From Acidovorax sp. sif1233 (GTDB taxonomy: Bacteria > Pseudomonadota > Gammaproteobacteria > Burkholderiales > Burkholderiaceae_C), in NCBI RefSeq assembly GCF_019218755.1, contig NZ_JAHUWZ010000005.1:396421-460420 (forward strand): a stretch of 64,000 nucleotides of DNA, in the 5' to 3' direction. Below the pieces are notes generated by a model. It had not been told where the DNA came from, did no database searches, and saw only the letters and a list, made by a program, of their open reading frames with translations. The position numbers and the translations under genes were made by a program. Shown in pieces: positions 1 through 8,312 of this stretch; the first letter of the stretch is position 1; each line of letters starts with the position of its first letter.

Positions 1-166
1 CGCCCAGCAGGATGCGCTCCACCTTGGCCGGCAGGGTGACGGCGCGGCCCGCCAGGTCGGTCACGGTCTGCGTGCCCCCCTGCGCGCGCGTGGGCGAGGC
101 ACCCAGGACCAGGGCGCAGAGCAGGGCCGCCAGTGGCGCCCAGGGGCAAAAACGGATCAGGGGCAT
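1..166 (-). CDS. Iron-siderophore ABC transporter periplasmic binding protein (partial, N-terminus only)
   Basis: This is the first 55 codons of a minus-strand gene that runs off the left edge. The ATG is at 166-164. Residues 1-29 form a signal peptide ending in a PTRAQ-type cleavage region. The mature start reads VTDLAGRAVTLPAKVERILLG, the usual opening of periplasmic binding proteins for ferric siderophores or vitamin B12 (Peripla_BP_2 type), which hand their ligand to an inner-membrane permease and ATPase. The gene is divergent from an AraC regulator, faces a Fur-box-like site, and lies near a TonB-dependent receptor. This supports iron-siderophore uptake. Only the N-terminus is visible, so substrate and integrity cannot be judged. 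Confidence 0.75.
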   Translation of the reverse strand, partial: MPLIRFCPWAPLAALLCALVLGASPTRAQGGTQTVTDLAGRAVTLPAKVERILLG

Positions 167-216
167 GGGAGGGACGGTGTGCGGGCGACCATCGGCGGCG
201 GACGGTTCAATGGCCA

Positions 217-243
217 ATATTGAGAATCATTTGCATTTATTAT
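217..243. promoter_or_regulatory. Fur-box-like iron-responsive operator
   Basis: The sequence AATATTGAGAATCATTTGCA and the following TTTATTA form an AT-rich island with the GAGAATCATTTGCATT core of Fur boxes. It lies between the divergent binding-protein gene (start 166) and the AraC regulator (start 396). It could repress both under iron-replete conditions. Assigned by motif and context only. Confidence 0.6.
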
Positions 244-395
244 GCCGACTTGCTAGCATCCCATGCCCCGGTGCCCGCCGTGTTTGCCAAGCGGAGAAAA
301 ACCTTTGCGCAAACGCCAGGCCCCGGGTTCCACGCGCCGTGGTGCATTGCCGTCCGCTGCCCCTGCCGCTTTTTCGCCGTCACACCTGCCTGCCC

Positions 396-1403
396 ATGTC
401 TGTCGTCAGCCCCTTGAGTGTGCTGTCCGCCGCGCCCGCGTCGGACGGCATGCAGGCGTCGCTGCAGCGCCATCTGCAGCGCCTGCGCGTGCTGCGTCCG
501 GGCCTGCACCTGCACGCGGACGATGCGGCCGATGCGCAGGATTTCACGGCCAGCGGCGAGATGGAGACGGGCCTGCGCATCGTGGTGCTGCTGGAGGGCT
601 CGGTGGACGTGAGCTATGGGCCGCGCCGCGTGGCGCTGTCGAGCGCGGCGGACCACGCCCGCCAGTCCCACGATGCAGGCCTGGCCAGCCTGCCGCGCGC
701 CCTGCTGGTGTCGGTGGCGGAGCCGGAGCGCTTCGAGCGCCGCGCCCGCAAGGGCGCGTATGCGCGCCGGGTGAGCGTGGGCCTGGGCGGCGAATGGCTG
801 GAGCAGGTGGCCGGCCCGTCGGCCTCCGGCGCCATCGAGGCCTTCCGCCGCCAGCACTTGGCCATGCACCACTGGCAGCCCTCGGCGCGCATCGCCGCCC
901 TGGCCGAGCAGATCACCCATGCGCCGGACCTGAGCCCCCTGCTGCTGCACCTGTACCTGGAGAGCCGCGCGCTGGAGCTGGTGGGCGAGGCGCTGGGCAG
1001 CCTGGCGCAGCACGCCACCGGGCCCGCGCCCGCGCCCGCGCCGGCACCTGCTCCCGCGCCCACCGGGCTGCGGCTGCTGCCCCACGAGCACCGGCGCATG
1101 CGGGCGCTGCATGCCTTCCTGCAGACCGACGGGGCCATGGACCTGTCGCTCGATGCCCTGGCGCGCCAGGCCGGCACCAACGCGAACACGCTGCAGCGGC
1201 ACTTTCGGGCGGTGTACGGCACGACGGTGTTTGACTTCGTGCGCGAAAGCCGCCTGCAGCGCGCCCGCAAGGCCCTGGAGCAGGAGGGCCTGACCGTGGG
1301 CCAGGCGGCGCTGGTGGCGGGCTACAACAGCGCCGCCAACTTCGCCACGGCCTACCGCAAGCGCTTTGGCATGCCTCCCAAGCTGGCGCGAGTGAGGGTC
1401 TGA
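396..1403 (+). CDS. AraC-family transcriptional regulator (PchR-like, siderophore locus)
   Basis: A 335-residue regulator. The frame is open further upstream, but ATG 396 (MSVVSPLS) is chosen because the upstream part is low-complexity and overlaps the Fur region. Residues 1-200 are a divergent sensor domain. Residues 209-222 are an Ala-Pro repeat linker, and about 230-335 are the double helix-turn-helix of AraC proteins, including TLQRHFRAVYGTTVFDFVRE and the second helix GYNSAANFATAYRKRFG. It sits between a siderophore-binding protein and a TonB receptor, the arrangement of PchR-type activators that sense ferri-siderophore. Start uncertainty: ATG 450 is also possible. Confidence 0.85.
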   Translation: MSVVSPLSVLSAAPASDGMQASLQRHLQRLRVLRPGLHLHADDAADAQDFTASGEMETGLRIVVLLEGSVDVSYGPRRVALSSAADHARQSHDAGLASLPRALLVSVAEPERFERRARKGAYARRVSVGLGGEWLEQVAGPSASGAIEAFRRQHLAMHHWQPSARIAALAEQITHAPDLSPLLLHLYLESRALELVGEALGSLAQHATGPAPAPAPAPAPAPTGLRLLPHEHRRMRALHAFLQTDGAMDLSLDALARQAGTNANTLQRHFRAVYGTTVFDFVRESRLQRARKALEQEGLTVGQAALVAGYNSAANFATAYRKRFGMPPKLARVRV

Positions 1404-1705
1404 AACCCGCCGGGCCGCCTCGCGGCTCCCCCGGTCCTGGCAAGGCCCGTTCCACGGCGGCCCTGGCGGGGCCGCGGCAAACGTCTTTGTTGGGCGTGCA
1501 AACACAGGGCGGCGGGCTGCGTGAAATCATCGCTCCCATGCCGGGTGGAACCAGCCGGCACGCCTTGCAACACGTTCCGGGCACCGCGCCTGGATGGCTT
1601 CCTCGCGGAGCCACTGCGCGCCCTGAGTGAAATCGCATTCATTCCTGTTTGCAATCCGTTGGCGAGGCGGACTCCCTTCTCCTTCGTTTTTGATTCAGGA
1701 CTTCT
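1404..1705. other. Intergenic stretch with family B repeat fragment
   Basis: This 302-base gap separates the AraC gene from the TonB receptor. About 1407-1475 resembles the right-hand modules of the family B repeat (CCGCCTCGCGGCTCCCCC, then CCTGGCAAGGCCCGTTCCAC). The rest carries no ORF I can support, and I see no convincing Fur box directly before the receptor. A ribosome-binding sequence (CAGGACTT) lies just before 1706. Confidence 0.5.
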
Positions 1706-3886
1706 ATGCAGACTCGCCGCCCATCCCCGGGTGTCCCCCGGGCACATCCTTTTGCCTTGCGCCAGGTCGCCCAGGCCTGCGCGTGGACCTTGCTGGCGGG
1801 TGCCGGCGCGGCCCTGGCGCAGCAGAACGCGCCCGCCCCGTCCGCCACGCTGCTGCGGGAAGTCACGGTGAATGCGGCCGCCGAGACTCCCGACAGCCTG
1901 CCAGCCGCGGCCCCGGGCGGCCAGGTCGCCAGGGGCACGCGGCTGGGCGTGCTCGGCAACGTGGGGGTCATGGACACGCCGTTCAACATGACGGGCTACA
2001 CCGCCGAAGGCATCGCCGACCAGCAGGCGCAGACCGTGGGCGCGGTGCTCAAGAACGACCCTTCGGTGCGCACCACCACCAACGAAGGCCACATCGTCGA
2101 GAACTTCATCATCCGGGGCTTCGGCGTGGGCGCCGGCTCGCTGGCCATCAACGGTGCCTATGGCCTGGCGCCCGAGCAGAACACGCCCACCGAGATGTTC
2201 GAGCGCGTGGAGGTGCTCAAGGGCCCCGGCGCCATGATGATGGGCCTGCCCCCCGCGGGCGACGTGGGCGGCGCGATCAACCTCGTGCCCAAGCGCGCGG
2301 GCAAGGAGCCGCTCACGCGCGTGACCACCACCTATTCGTCCCAATCCAACGTGGGCGCGCACGCCGACGTGTCGCGCCGCTTCGGCGGGGAACAGCGCCT
2401 GGGCGTGCGCGTCAATGGCGTGCTGTCGGGCGGCGAGACCTGGCTCGACCACCAGACCAAGGCGCGCGAGATCGGCCACCTGGCGCTGGACTACCAGGGC
2501 GAGGGCTGGAACGTGGAGGCCGATGCCTATTCGCTCAGGAACAAGGTGCGCAAGGGCTCGCCCATGCAGCCTATCATCGCGGGCTGGACCACGGTGCCCA
2601 AGGCGCCCGACGGCGCCACCAACTTCTTCTACGGCGAGGGCGTGTACAGCAACACGCAGACCCAGGGCCTCATCGTGCGCGGCCAGGCGAAGATCAACGC
2701 GGGCTGGACGGCGTTTGCCTCGGCGGGCAAGGCCGAGCATTCCTACGACGGCTTCATCTTCGGCACCCGCCCGGTGTGGACGGCGGCGAACGCGGCCTCG
2801 GGCAACGCCACGGGCACGGCCTACAACTCCTGGGGCGAGTACGGCACCACCACGGCCGAGCTGGGCCTGCGCGGCCAGTTCGGCACCGGCGCCGTGGCGC
2901 ACAGGCTGACCCTGGCCGCCAACGTGATGAATTACGAAGGCGGCAGCCGCGGCAACGGCACGGCGCCCATCAACAGCAACATCTACCACCCCACGCCCAT
3001 CACCATGCCGGCCGGGGCGGCGGCATCGACCTACAGCAAGATGAACGATGACGCGATGACGGCGCTGAGCGCGGTCGACACGCTGTCGTTCGCCGACGAC
3101 CAGGTGCAGCTCACCCTGGGCCTGCGCGCGCAGCGGGTGCACCAAAAGCTCAACAAGTACAAGGAGAGCGCCGTGACGCCGCTGGTGGGCGTGGTGGCCA
3201 AGCCCTGGGGCGAGACCGTTGCGCTGTACGGCAACTACGTGGAAGGCCTGAGCGCGGGCACGACCGTGAAGGCGCCCTATGCCAACGAAGGCCAGACCTT
3301 CGCGCCGTACAAGAGCAAGCAGGTGGAGGTCGGCGTGAAGTGGGTGAGCGGCAGCCTGACGCAGACCGTGAGCCTGTTCCAGATCAGCAAGCCCGCCCTG
3401 ATCGAGCAAGACAACCGCCAGGTGCTCGACGGCGAGCAGCGCAACCGGGGCGTGGAGTGGAACGTGTTCGGACAGTTGGCCCCGGCGCTTTCCCTGCTGG
3501 GCGGCGTGGCCTACACCGAGGCCGACCAGACCCGGACGAACAAGGGCGTGAACCAGGGCCGCGCGCAGTTCGGCGTGCCCCGGCTCACCCTGAACCTGGG
3601 TGCCGACTGGGCGGTTCCCGGCGTGCAGGGCCTGTCGGTGAACGGCCGCGTGAACCACACCGGTTCGCAATGGCTCACGGGCGACAACAGCGTGAAGCTG
3701 CCGTCCTGGACCACCCTGGACGTGGGCGCCCGCTATGCCACGCGTCTTGGCGCGCAACCGGTGGTGCTGCGCGCCACGGTGACCAACCTCGCCAACCGCG
3801 CGTATTTCGAGAGCATCTGGGGCGCGGGCCGGGTGAACGTGGGCGCGCCGCGCGCCGTGCGCCTGTCGGCCTCGTTCGACTTCTGA
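1706..3886 (+). CDS. TonB-dependent siderophore receptor
   Basis: A 726-residue outer-membrane receptor that imports ferri-siderophores using TonB-ExbBD energy. Residues 1-38 are a long signal peptide ending in GAGAALA. The plug domain spans about 50-200, with NFIIRGFGVG and the FERVEVLKGPGAMMMG segment typical of siderophore-type receptors. The remaining beta-barrel ends in the canonical terminal aromatic (RLSASFDF). Length is normal for the family. GC content and codon use match the neighbours. Together with the upstream binding protein and AraC regulator it makes a siderophore-uptake locus. The exact siderophore (catecholate or hydroxamate) cannot be told from sequence. Confidence 0.92.
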   Translation: MQTRRPSPGVPRAHPFALRQVAQACAWTLLAGAGAALAQQNAPAPSATLLREVTVNAAAETPDSLPAAAPGGQVARGTRLGVLGNVGVMDTPFNMTGYTAEGIADQQAQTVGAVLKNDPSVRTTTNEGHIVENFIIRGFGVGAGSLAINGAYGLAPEQNTPTEMFERVEVLKGPGAMMMGLPPAGDVGGAINLVPKRAGKEPLTRVTTTYSSQSNVGAHADVSRRFGGEQRLGVRVNGVLSGGETWLDHQTKAREIGHLALDYQGEGWNVEADAYSLRNKVRKGSPMQPIIAGWTTVPKAPDGATNFFYGEGVYSNTQTQGLIVRGQAKINAGWTAFASAGKAEHSYDGFIFGTRPVWTAANAASGNATGTAYNSWGEYGTTTAELGLRGQFGTGAVAHRLTLAANVMNYEGGSRGNGTAPINSNIYHPTPITMPAGAAASTYSKMNDDAMTALSAVDTLSFADDQVQLTLGLRAQRVHQKLNKYKESAVTPLVGVVAKPWGETVALYGNYVEGLSAGTTVKAPYANEGQTFAPYKSKQVEVGVKWVSGSLTQTVSLFQISKPALIEQDNRQVLDGEQRNRGVEWNVFGQLAPALSLLGGVAYTEADQTRTNKGVNQGRAQFGVPRLTLNLGADWAVPGVQGLSVNGRVNHTGSQWLTGDNSVKLPSWTTLDVGARYATRLGAQPVVLRATVTNLANRAYFESIWGAGRVNVGAPRAVRLSASFDF

Positions 3887-3978
3887 TCCCGGCGAAGCAC
3901 GGCGCGAGCGAAGCAACCCCGCCACGGGGTCTGGCGTGTGTCCTGGTGGGCACGCCAGGCGCCTGTGGTGGGGCTGGT

Positions 3979-4036
3979 TATGCTATTAATATAGTAGCTA
4001 TTAGCGCTTGATGGATAGGCGCTGGCGGCCAAAAAC
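3979..4036 (+). repeat. Family A palindromic repeat, copy 1
   Basis: It contains GTAGCTATTAGCGCTTG, then a six-base spacer, then a diverged right arm GGCGCTGGCGGCC and an A-rich tail. It lies about 90 bases after the TonB receptor stop, in the gap before the hydrolase remnant. Confidence 0.8.
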
Positions 4037-4119
4037 ATCCAAAACACCAAGACTTCCGTCGGCACGGCATGCAAGCCGGGCCACGGGCCGCGCGCCGCCG
4101 CGGGGCTGTCCAGCGGGGC

Positions 4120-4350
4120 TCAGGTACCGCCCACGTAGGGATTGCTCTGGCGCTCCCGCCCGAACGTGCTCCCGGGCCCGTGGCCGGGAATGAACACCGT
4201 CTGATCTCCCATCGGCCACTGTTGTGACAACGTGAGGCCCAGGCTCCGAACCTCCGTGAACAGCAGGTCCAGGTTGCTCACGGGGTCCATCATGACGACC
4301 TGGTGGGGTGTTGCTGACAGAGATAGGCAGTTGCAAACAGGGATTGACGA
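4120..4350 (-). pseudogene. Truncated copy of the metallo-beta-lactamase-fold hydrolase
   Basis: On the minus strand this fragment matches the intact hydrolase at 7609-8247. An N-proximal piece (MMDPVSNLDLLFTEVRSLGL, compare VIDPGGDLEVLLAEIRRLDL) is joined in frame to the exact C-terminal block (QWPMGDQTVFIPGHGP through NPYVGGT and the stop). The middle of the protein is missing, including the THAHIDH metal-binding motif, so it cannot be an active hydrolase. The reading frame stays open across the junction. The last 99 bases are almost identical to the intact gene, while the N-proximal part has diverged. Confidence 0.8.
4121..4219. repeat. Direct repeat, left copy (hydrolase 3' end)
   Basis: This 99-base block recurs in the same orientation at 7610-7708. 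I count four mismatches. The two copies bracket the Kelch gene, about 3.4 kb apart, so recombination between them would delete it. Confidence 0.9.
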
Positions 4351-4753
4351 TCTCGCGGGGCCGCGCTGGAGCACCATCAGGATGCCGTGGATGCTTGGGG
4401 GCGTCGCATGGGCCCGTGCCCAGGCAAGCCGCCGGAGGATGTTGTGCCACGTCGGGCATGCCCGCACGCAGATTTTGATACGCACAGTCAATTTGTCTGA
4501 AACTCCCAGTCAATCTGGATGTGGTTGACCCTCCTAGGATGCGATAGCTGGTCAGCGATGTTCGTCTCGCGCTCACTCCAGCCAGGAGGTACTGGCTTTC
4601 ATTCGGCGCCTTCTCCCCCCAAAGACTCATTCAGGGAAGACGGTTCCAGTGAAGCCATTGCAAGCCCAGTGCACAGCGGTCTTATTTCGCATTCATCAGA
4701 TCCGGCGTTCGCTGTCCCGGATTTACCAGACGCCTGGCTCCCGTTGCGGGGCC
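4351..4753. other. Gene-poor stretch before the Kelch gene
   Basis: About 400 bases with no gene I can support. The composition is less GC-rich than the surroundings. A minus-strand open frame continues upstream of the hydrolase remnant (to 4491), but I recognise nothing in it. This may be the left end of the acquired segment carrying the Kelch gene. A GTG at 4649 with an AGGGAAGA sequence before it is an alternative start for the Kelch gene. Confidence 0.4.
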
Positions 4754-7447
4754 ATGGCGATGATCCGCCGCTCCGTCCCGGGGGCGCTTTTGCGCTGCAC
4801 CGTCGCGTTGGCCATGGTGCTGCTGTCAGGTGTTGTGCAGGCGCAGACCAACACCTGGGCTGGCAGCGGCAGCCTGGCTACCGCACGCAAAGCCCATACC
4901 GCAACAGTCCTGCCCGATGGCACCGTGCTGATTGCGGGGGGCTGGGCCTACAGCAGCAGCAACCTTGCCAGCGCCGAGTTGTATGACCCGGTCGCAGGCA
5001 CCTGGAGCGCCAAAGGAAATCTAAATGCTGGACGCGCGTACCACACCGCCACCCTGCTGCCCAATGGCAAGGTGCTGGTTTCCGGTGGAGCAGGGAGCCG
5101 CGGCGCGCTTGCCGGCGCCGAACTCTACGACCTTGGCACAGGCAGTTGGAGCGCCACGGGCAGCATGTCCGGCGCACGTTTGTTCCACACCGCCACCCTG
5201 CTGGCCAATGGCAAAGTGCTTGTCGCGGGGAATGGCGCAGAGGTCTACGACCCGGCCACCGGCCAGTGGAGCACCACGGGCACCATGGTCACCACGCGCG
5301 ACGCCCACACTGCCACGTTGTTGCCCAACGGCAAGGTACTCGTCGCGGGGGGGAACAACGCGGACGTTGGCTACCTTGCCACCGCTGAACTTTACGACCC
5401 GGTCACTGGCACATGGAGCGCCACAGGCACTATGACCACACCGCGTATCAGCCACACCGCCACCCTGCTGCCCAGTGGCAAAGTGCTGGTGGCTGGTGGG
5501 GGAGGCAACGGCGCGCGCTCCAGTGCCGAGCTGTACGACCCGGCCACAGGCATGTGGAGCACCACTGGCAACCTGGCCAACAAGCGCAGTTCTCAAACCG
5601 CCACGTTGCTGCACAGCGGCAAAGTGCTTGTTGCCGGAGGAGATGGCAGCACTTACCTCGCTAGCGCTGAGCTCTACGACCCCGCTACCGGCACCTGGGA
5701 CACTACCAGCAGCCTGGCCACGGGCCGGGTCAGCCACACGGCCTCCCTGCTGTCCAACGGTAGAGTGCTCGTTGTAGGCGGGTGGAATACTGGCGGCTAC
5801 CTCGCAAGTGCCGAGCGATACGAAGTAGGCCCTGGCGCCTGGAGGGCTACCGGCAGCATGATTGGCGGGCGCAGTGTCCACACCTCCACTTTGCTGCGCA
5901 GTGGTGAAGTGCTCGTCACCGGCGGGTTCGGCGGTGGCGGGGGTTTTCTTGCAAGCGCTGAACGGTACAACCCCGCCACAGATAGCTGGAGCCCCACGGG
6001 CAGCATGATCACCGGGCGCACTTTTCACACCGCCACCGTGCTGCCCAGCGGCAAGGTACTGGTCACTTCAGGGGTCGCGAACGGCGGTGCGCTTGCCAGC
6101 GCAGAACTTTACGATCCCGTCGCTGGCACATGGAGTGCTGCCGGCACCCTCGCCGTCGCTCGCTACAACCGCACGGCCACTCTGCTGGCCAATGGCAAGG
6201 TGCTTGTCGTGGGAGGTGAGGGCGCTGGCAGTGTCTTCACCAAAGGCGAGCTCTACGATCCCGAGACGAACCAGTGGAGTGTCACAGGCAACATGGCCGA
6301 TGAGCACATTTATCACACGGCCTCCCTTCTGCCCAATGGCAAAGTGCTTGTCGCAGGTGGATACACCAGCGTCGGCATGCTCTCCAGCACTGAACTCTAC
6401 GACCCCGCATCCAACGCCTGGAGCCCCGCGGGCGGCATGGCCACCTGGCGCTATTCCCACACGGCCACCCTGCTGCCCGACGGCAAGGTCATCGTCGCGG
6501 GGGGGCGGGGCGTCAGTGGCATGCCGGCCGATGCAGAACTCTACGACCCTGGCGCAAATACCTGGCGCGCCGCGGGCAGTCTGGTACGCACCCGCACAGG
6601 TCACACGGCCGCCCTGCTGCCCAGTGGCAAGGTCCTCCTCGCGGGCGGAAGCAGCGGCGATTTCGCCAGCTCTGAGCTCTACGACCCGGCCACCGCCACT
6701 TGGAGCGCCACGGGCAGCCTGAACACCGGGCGCGTCAACCACCGAGCCACCCTGCTCGCTGACGGCAGGGTTCTGGCTACAGGGGGCAGCGGCAGCTCTG
6801 ACACCAGCGTCGAGCTTTATGCAACTTCTGCCCCTGCAGTGCAGACATACAGCGCCATGGTGTCCGTTCTGGTGGGTGGCGGGCCGGGCGGAGGGGGGAG
6901 CGTGGGCACGGGTGTGGGGTCGGTAGCGATCAGCGGCGGCGCGCCAGGCTGCGCGCTCGATACCACCGCCACGGGGTTCAGCAGCGCGGTGCCTTCAGGC
7001 CTGCCAGCCAACGCCAGCACGCCCGCCGGGATGTTTCGCTTCCGCTCCACAGGCTGCGCGGGCAACACGCTGACGGTGCGAATCACCTACCCCCACGCAC
7101 TTCCTGCCGGGGTGCAGCTGATGAAGTATGGGCCTGCCAGCGCGGGGGCCGCCAGCAGCTGGTATCCAATGACCGGTGCAACGCTGAGTGCAGACCGGTT
7201 GACTGTGGCGTACGCGATCACCGACAACGGCATGGGCGATGGCAATACAGCCGATGCGGGGGTGATTGAAGACCCGTTCGCACCGGTGTTGCTGGCTGCG
7301 ATCCCCGGCACGTCAGGCCCAGCTTCCATTCCCGCACTGAGCGAGTGGGGGCTGATCCTGTTGTCGCTGATGGCGGCTGGCCTGGGCATGCACCAGATGC
7401 GCCGTAGCAGCGCCTTCCGGTCCCGTGCCTGTGGGCGGGGGGCATAG
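4754..7447 (+). CDS. Kelch-repeat surface protein with choice-of-anchor and IPTL-CTERM sorting domains
   Basis: From ATG 4754 this is an 897-residue secreted protein. The signal peptide is MAMIRRSVPGALLRCTVA followed by a hydrophobic run ending VVQA. Fourteen Kelch-type repeats of about 48-50 residues follow, each with a variant of R-x-x-HTATLLPNGKVLVAGG and then a YDPxTGTWS element. They would build beta-propeller blades for adhesion or ligand binding. A domain resembling choice-of-anchor U follows (CALDTTATGF to DAGVIEDPFAP). The tail is a PEP-CTERM-like sorting signal (IPALSEWGLILLSLM, then basic residues) known as IPTL-CTERM. The likely fate is an exported, sorted surface protein. The start is uncertain: a GTG at 4649 adds 35 residues that do not look like a signal peptide. 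Confidence 0.85.
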   Translation: MAMIRRSVPGALLRCTVALAMVLLSGVVQAQTNTWAGSGSLATARKAHTATVLPDGTVLIAGGWAYSSSNLASAELYDPVAGTWSAKGNLNAGRAYHTATLLPNGKVLVSGGAGSRGALAGAELYDLGTGSWSATGSMSGARLFHTATLLANGKVLVAGNGAEVYDPATGQWSTTGTMVTTRDAHTATLLPNGKVLVAGGNNADVGYLATAELYDPVTGTWSATGTMTTPRISHTATLLPSGKVLVAGGGGNGARSSAELYDPATGMWSTTGNLANKRSSQTATLLHSGKVLVAGGDGSTYLASAELYDPATGTWDTTSSLATGRVSHTASLLSNGRVLVVGGWNTGGYLASAERYEVGPGAWRATGSMIGGRSVHTSTLLRSGEVLVTGGFGGGGGFLASAERYNPATDSWSPTGSMITGRTFHTATVLPSGKVLVTSGVANGGALASAELYDPVAGTWSAAGTLAVARYNRTATLLANGKVLVVGGEGAGSVFTKGELYDPETNQWSVTGNMADEHIYHTASLLPNGKVLVAGGYTSVGMLSSTELYDPASNAWSPAGGMATWRYSHTATLLPDGKVIVAGGRGVSGMPADAELYDPGANTWRAAGSLVRTRTGHTAALLPSGKVLLAGGSSGDFASSELYDPATATWSATGSLNTGRVNHRATLLADGRVLATGGSGSSDTSVELYATSAPAVQTYSAMVSVLVGGGPGGGGSVGTGVGSVAISGGAPGCALDTTATGFSSAVPSGLPANASTPAGMFRFRSTGCAGNTLTVRITYPHALPAGVQLMKYGPASAGAASSWYPMTGATLSADRLTVAYAITDNGMGDGNTADAGVIEDPFAPVLLAAIPGTSGPASIPALSEWGLILLSLMAAGLGMHQMRRSSAFRSRACGRGA

Positions 7448-7608
7448 GGCGAAATCGTAGACCTGCGTGACGGGGCATGTCCCGAGAACTTCACGTCCTT
7501 GTCGACATGCTCGCTGCGCGCCGGCGCCGCCATGGCAGGCGTCACCAGGTAGTAGCCGTTGCGCCACTGCATCCTGGGCGAAGTCCGCTGGCAGCGAAAC
7601 GGCCCAGG
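7448..7608. other. Short intergenic stretch between Kelch gene and hydrolase
   Basis: No supported gene. A minus-strand frame here (MQWRNGYYLVTPAMAAPARS and on) looks protein-like, but I cannot assign it. It may be a remnant of a displaced gene at the right edge of the acquired segment. Confidence 0.35.
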
Positions 7609-8247
7609 TCAGGTATTGCCCACGTAGGGATTGCTCTGGCGCTCCCGCCCGAACGTGCTCTCGGGGCCGTGGCCGGGAATGAACACCGTCTGATCTCCCA
7701 TCGGCCACAGGCGCTGCGTGATGCTGTCGATGAGCTGCTGGTGGTTGCCCTGCGGGAAGTCCGTGCGGCCGATGCTGCCTGCGAACAGCACGTCGCCCAC
7801 AAACGCGCGGTCGATCTGCGGCGCGTGGAACACCACATGCCCCGGCGTGTGCCCCGGGCAGTGGCGCACGTTCAGCGTCTCGTTGCCGATCTGCACCTGG
7901 TCGCCATCGTGCAGCCAGCGCGTGGGCGTGAAGTGCTGCGCGGGCGGAAAACCAAACATCGCGCTCTGCTGCGGCAGGCCGTCGATCCAGAACTGGTCGC
8001 CCGGGTGGGGGCCCACGATGGGCAGCGAAAGCCGCTGGGCCAGCTCGCCCGTGCCGCCCGCGTGGTCGATGTGGGCGTGGGTGAGCCAGATCTGTTCGAG
8101 CGTGAGGTCAAGGCGCCGGATTTCTGCCAGCAGCACCTCCAGGTCGCCGCCAGGGTCGATCACGGCGGCGTTTTGGGTGGCGTCACACCAGACGAGGGAG
8201 CAGTTTTGCTGGAACGCAGTAACAGGGATGGTGAGGTAGCGGAGCAT
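7609..8247 (-). CDS. MBL-fold metallo-hydrolase (glyoxalase II-like, YcbL type)
   Basis: A 212-residue cytoplasmic enzyme starting at ATG 8247 (MLRYLTIPVTAFQQN). The binuclear-metal signature THAHIDHAGG is present. Later ligands are also present: H in HCPGHTPGH, D in FVGDVLF and H in FIPGHGP. The length fits the short YcbL group of glyoxalase II-like hydrolases, which hydrolyse thioesters such as S-lactoylglutathione in vitro. The true substrate is unknown. A truncated duplicate lies 3.4 kb to the left. It is followed on the same strand, 65 bases upstream, by a LysR gene that may be cotranscribed. Confidence 0.9.
   Translation of the reverse strand: MLRYLTIPVTAFQQNCSLVWCDATQNAAVIDPGGDLEVLLAEIRRLDLTLEQIWLTHAHIDHAGGTGELAQRLSLPIVGPHPGDQFWIDGLPQQSAMFGFPPAQHFTPTRWLHDGDQVQIGNETLNVRHCPGHTPGHVVFHAPQIDRAFVGDVLFAGSIGRTDFPQGNHQQLIDSITQRLWPMGDQTVFIPGHGPESTFGRERQSNPYVGNT
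7610..7708. repeat. Direct repeat, right copy (hydrolase 3' end)
   Basis: The partner of 4121-4219. It is the 3' coding end of the intact hydrolase gene, on its minus strand. Confidence 0.9.
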
Positions 8248-8312
8248 GGTGGGGGAGGGTGGTTGTGTGTATTTTGCGGTCCGGCGCATGGCGCAGGGTG
8301 GACGGGCCAGGC

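Noticed and set aside
1352..3925. Very long open frame antisense to the TonB receptor
   Set aside because: High GC removes stop codons from shadow frames. Its product is His/Arg/Ala-rich with no recognisable domain, while the plus-strand product is a clear receptor.
5000..6830. Regular ~150-base periodicity, CRISPR-like at first sight
   Set aside because: The period is the coding repeat of the Kelch protein. Units are in frame, have coding variation and no conserved short repeat with unique spacers.
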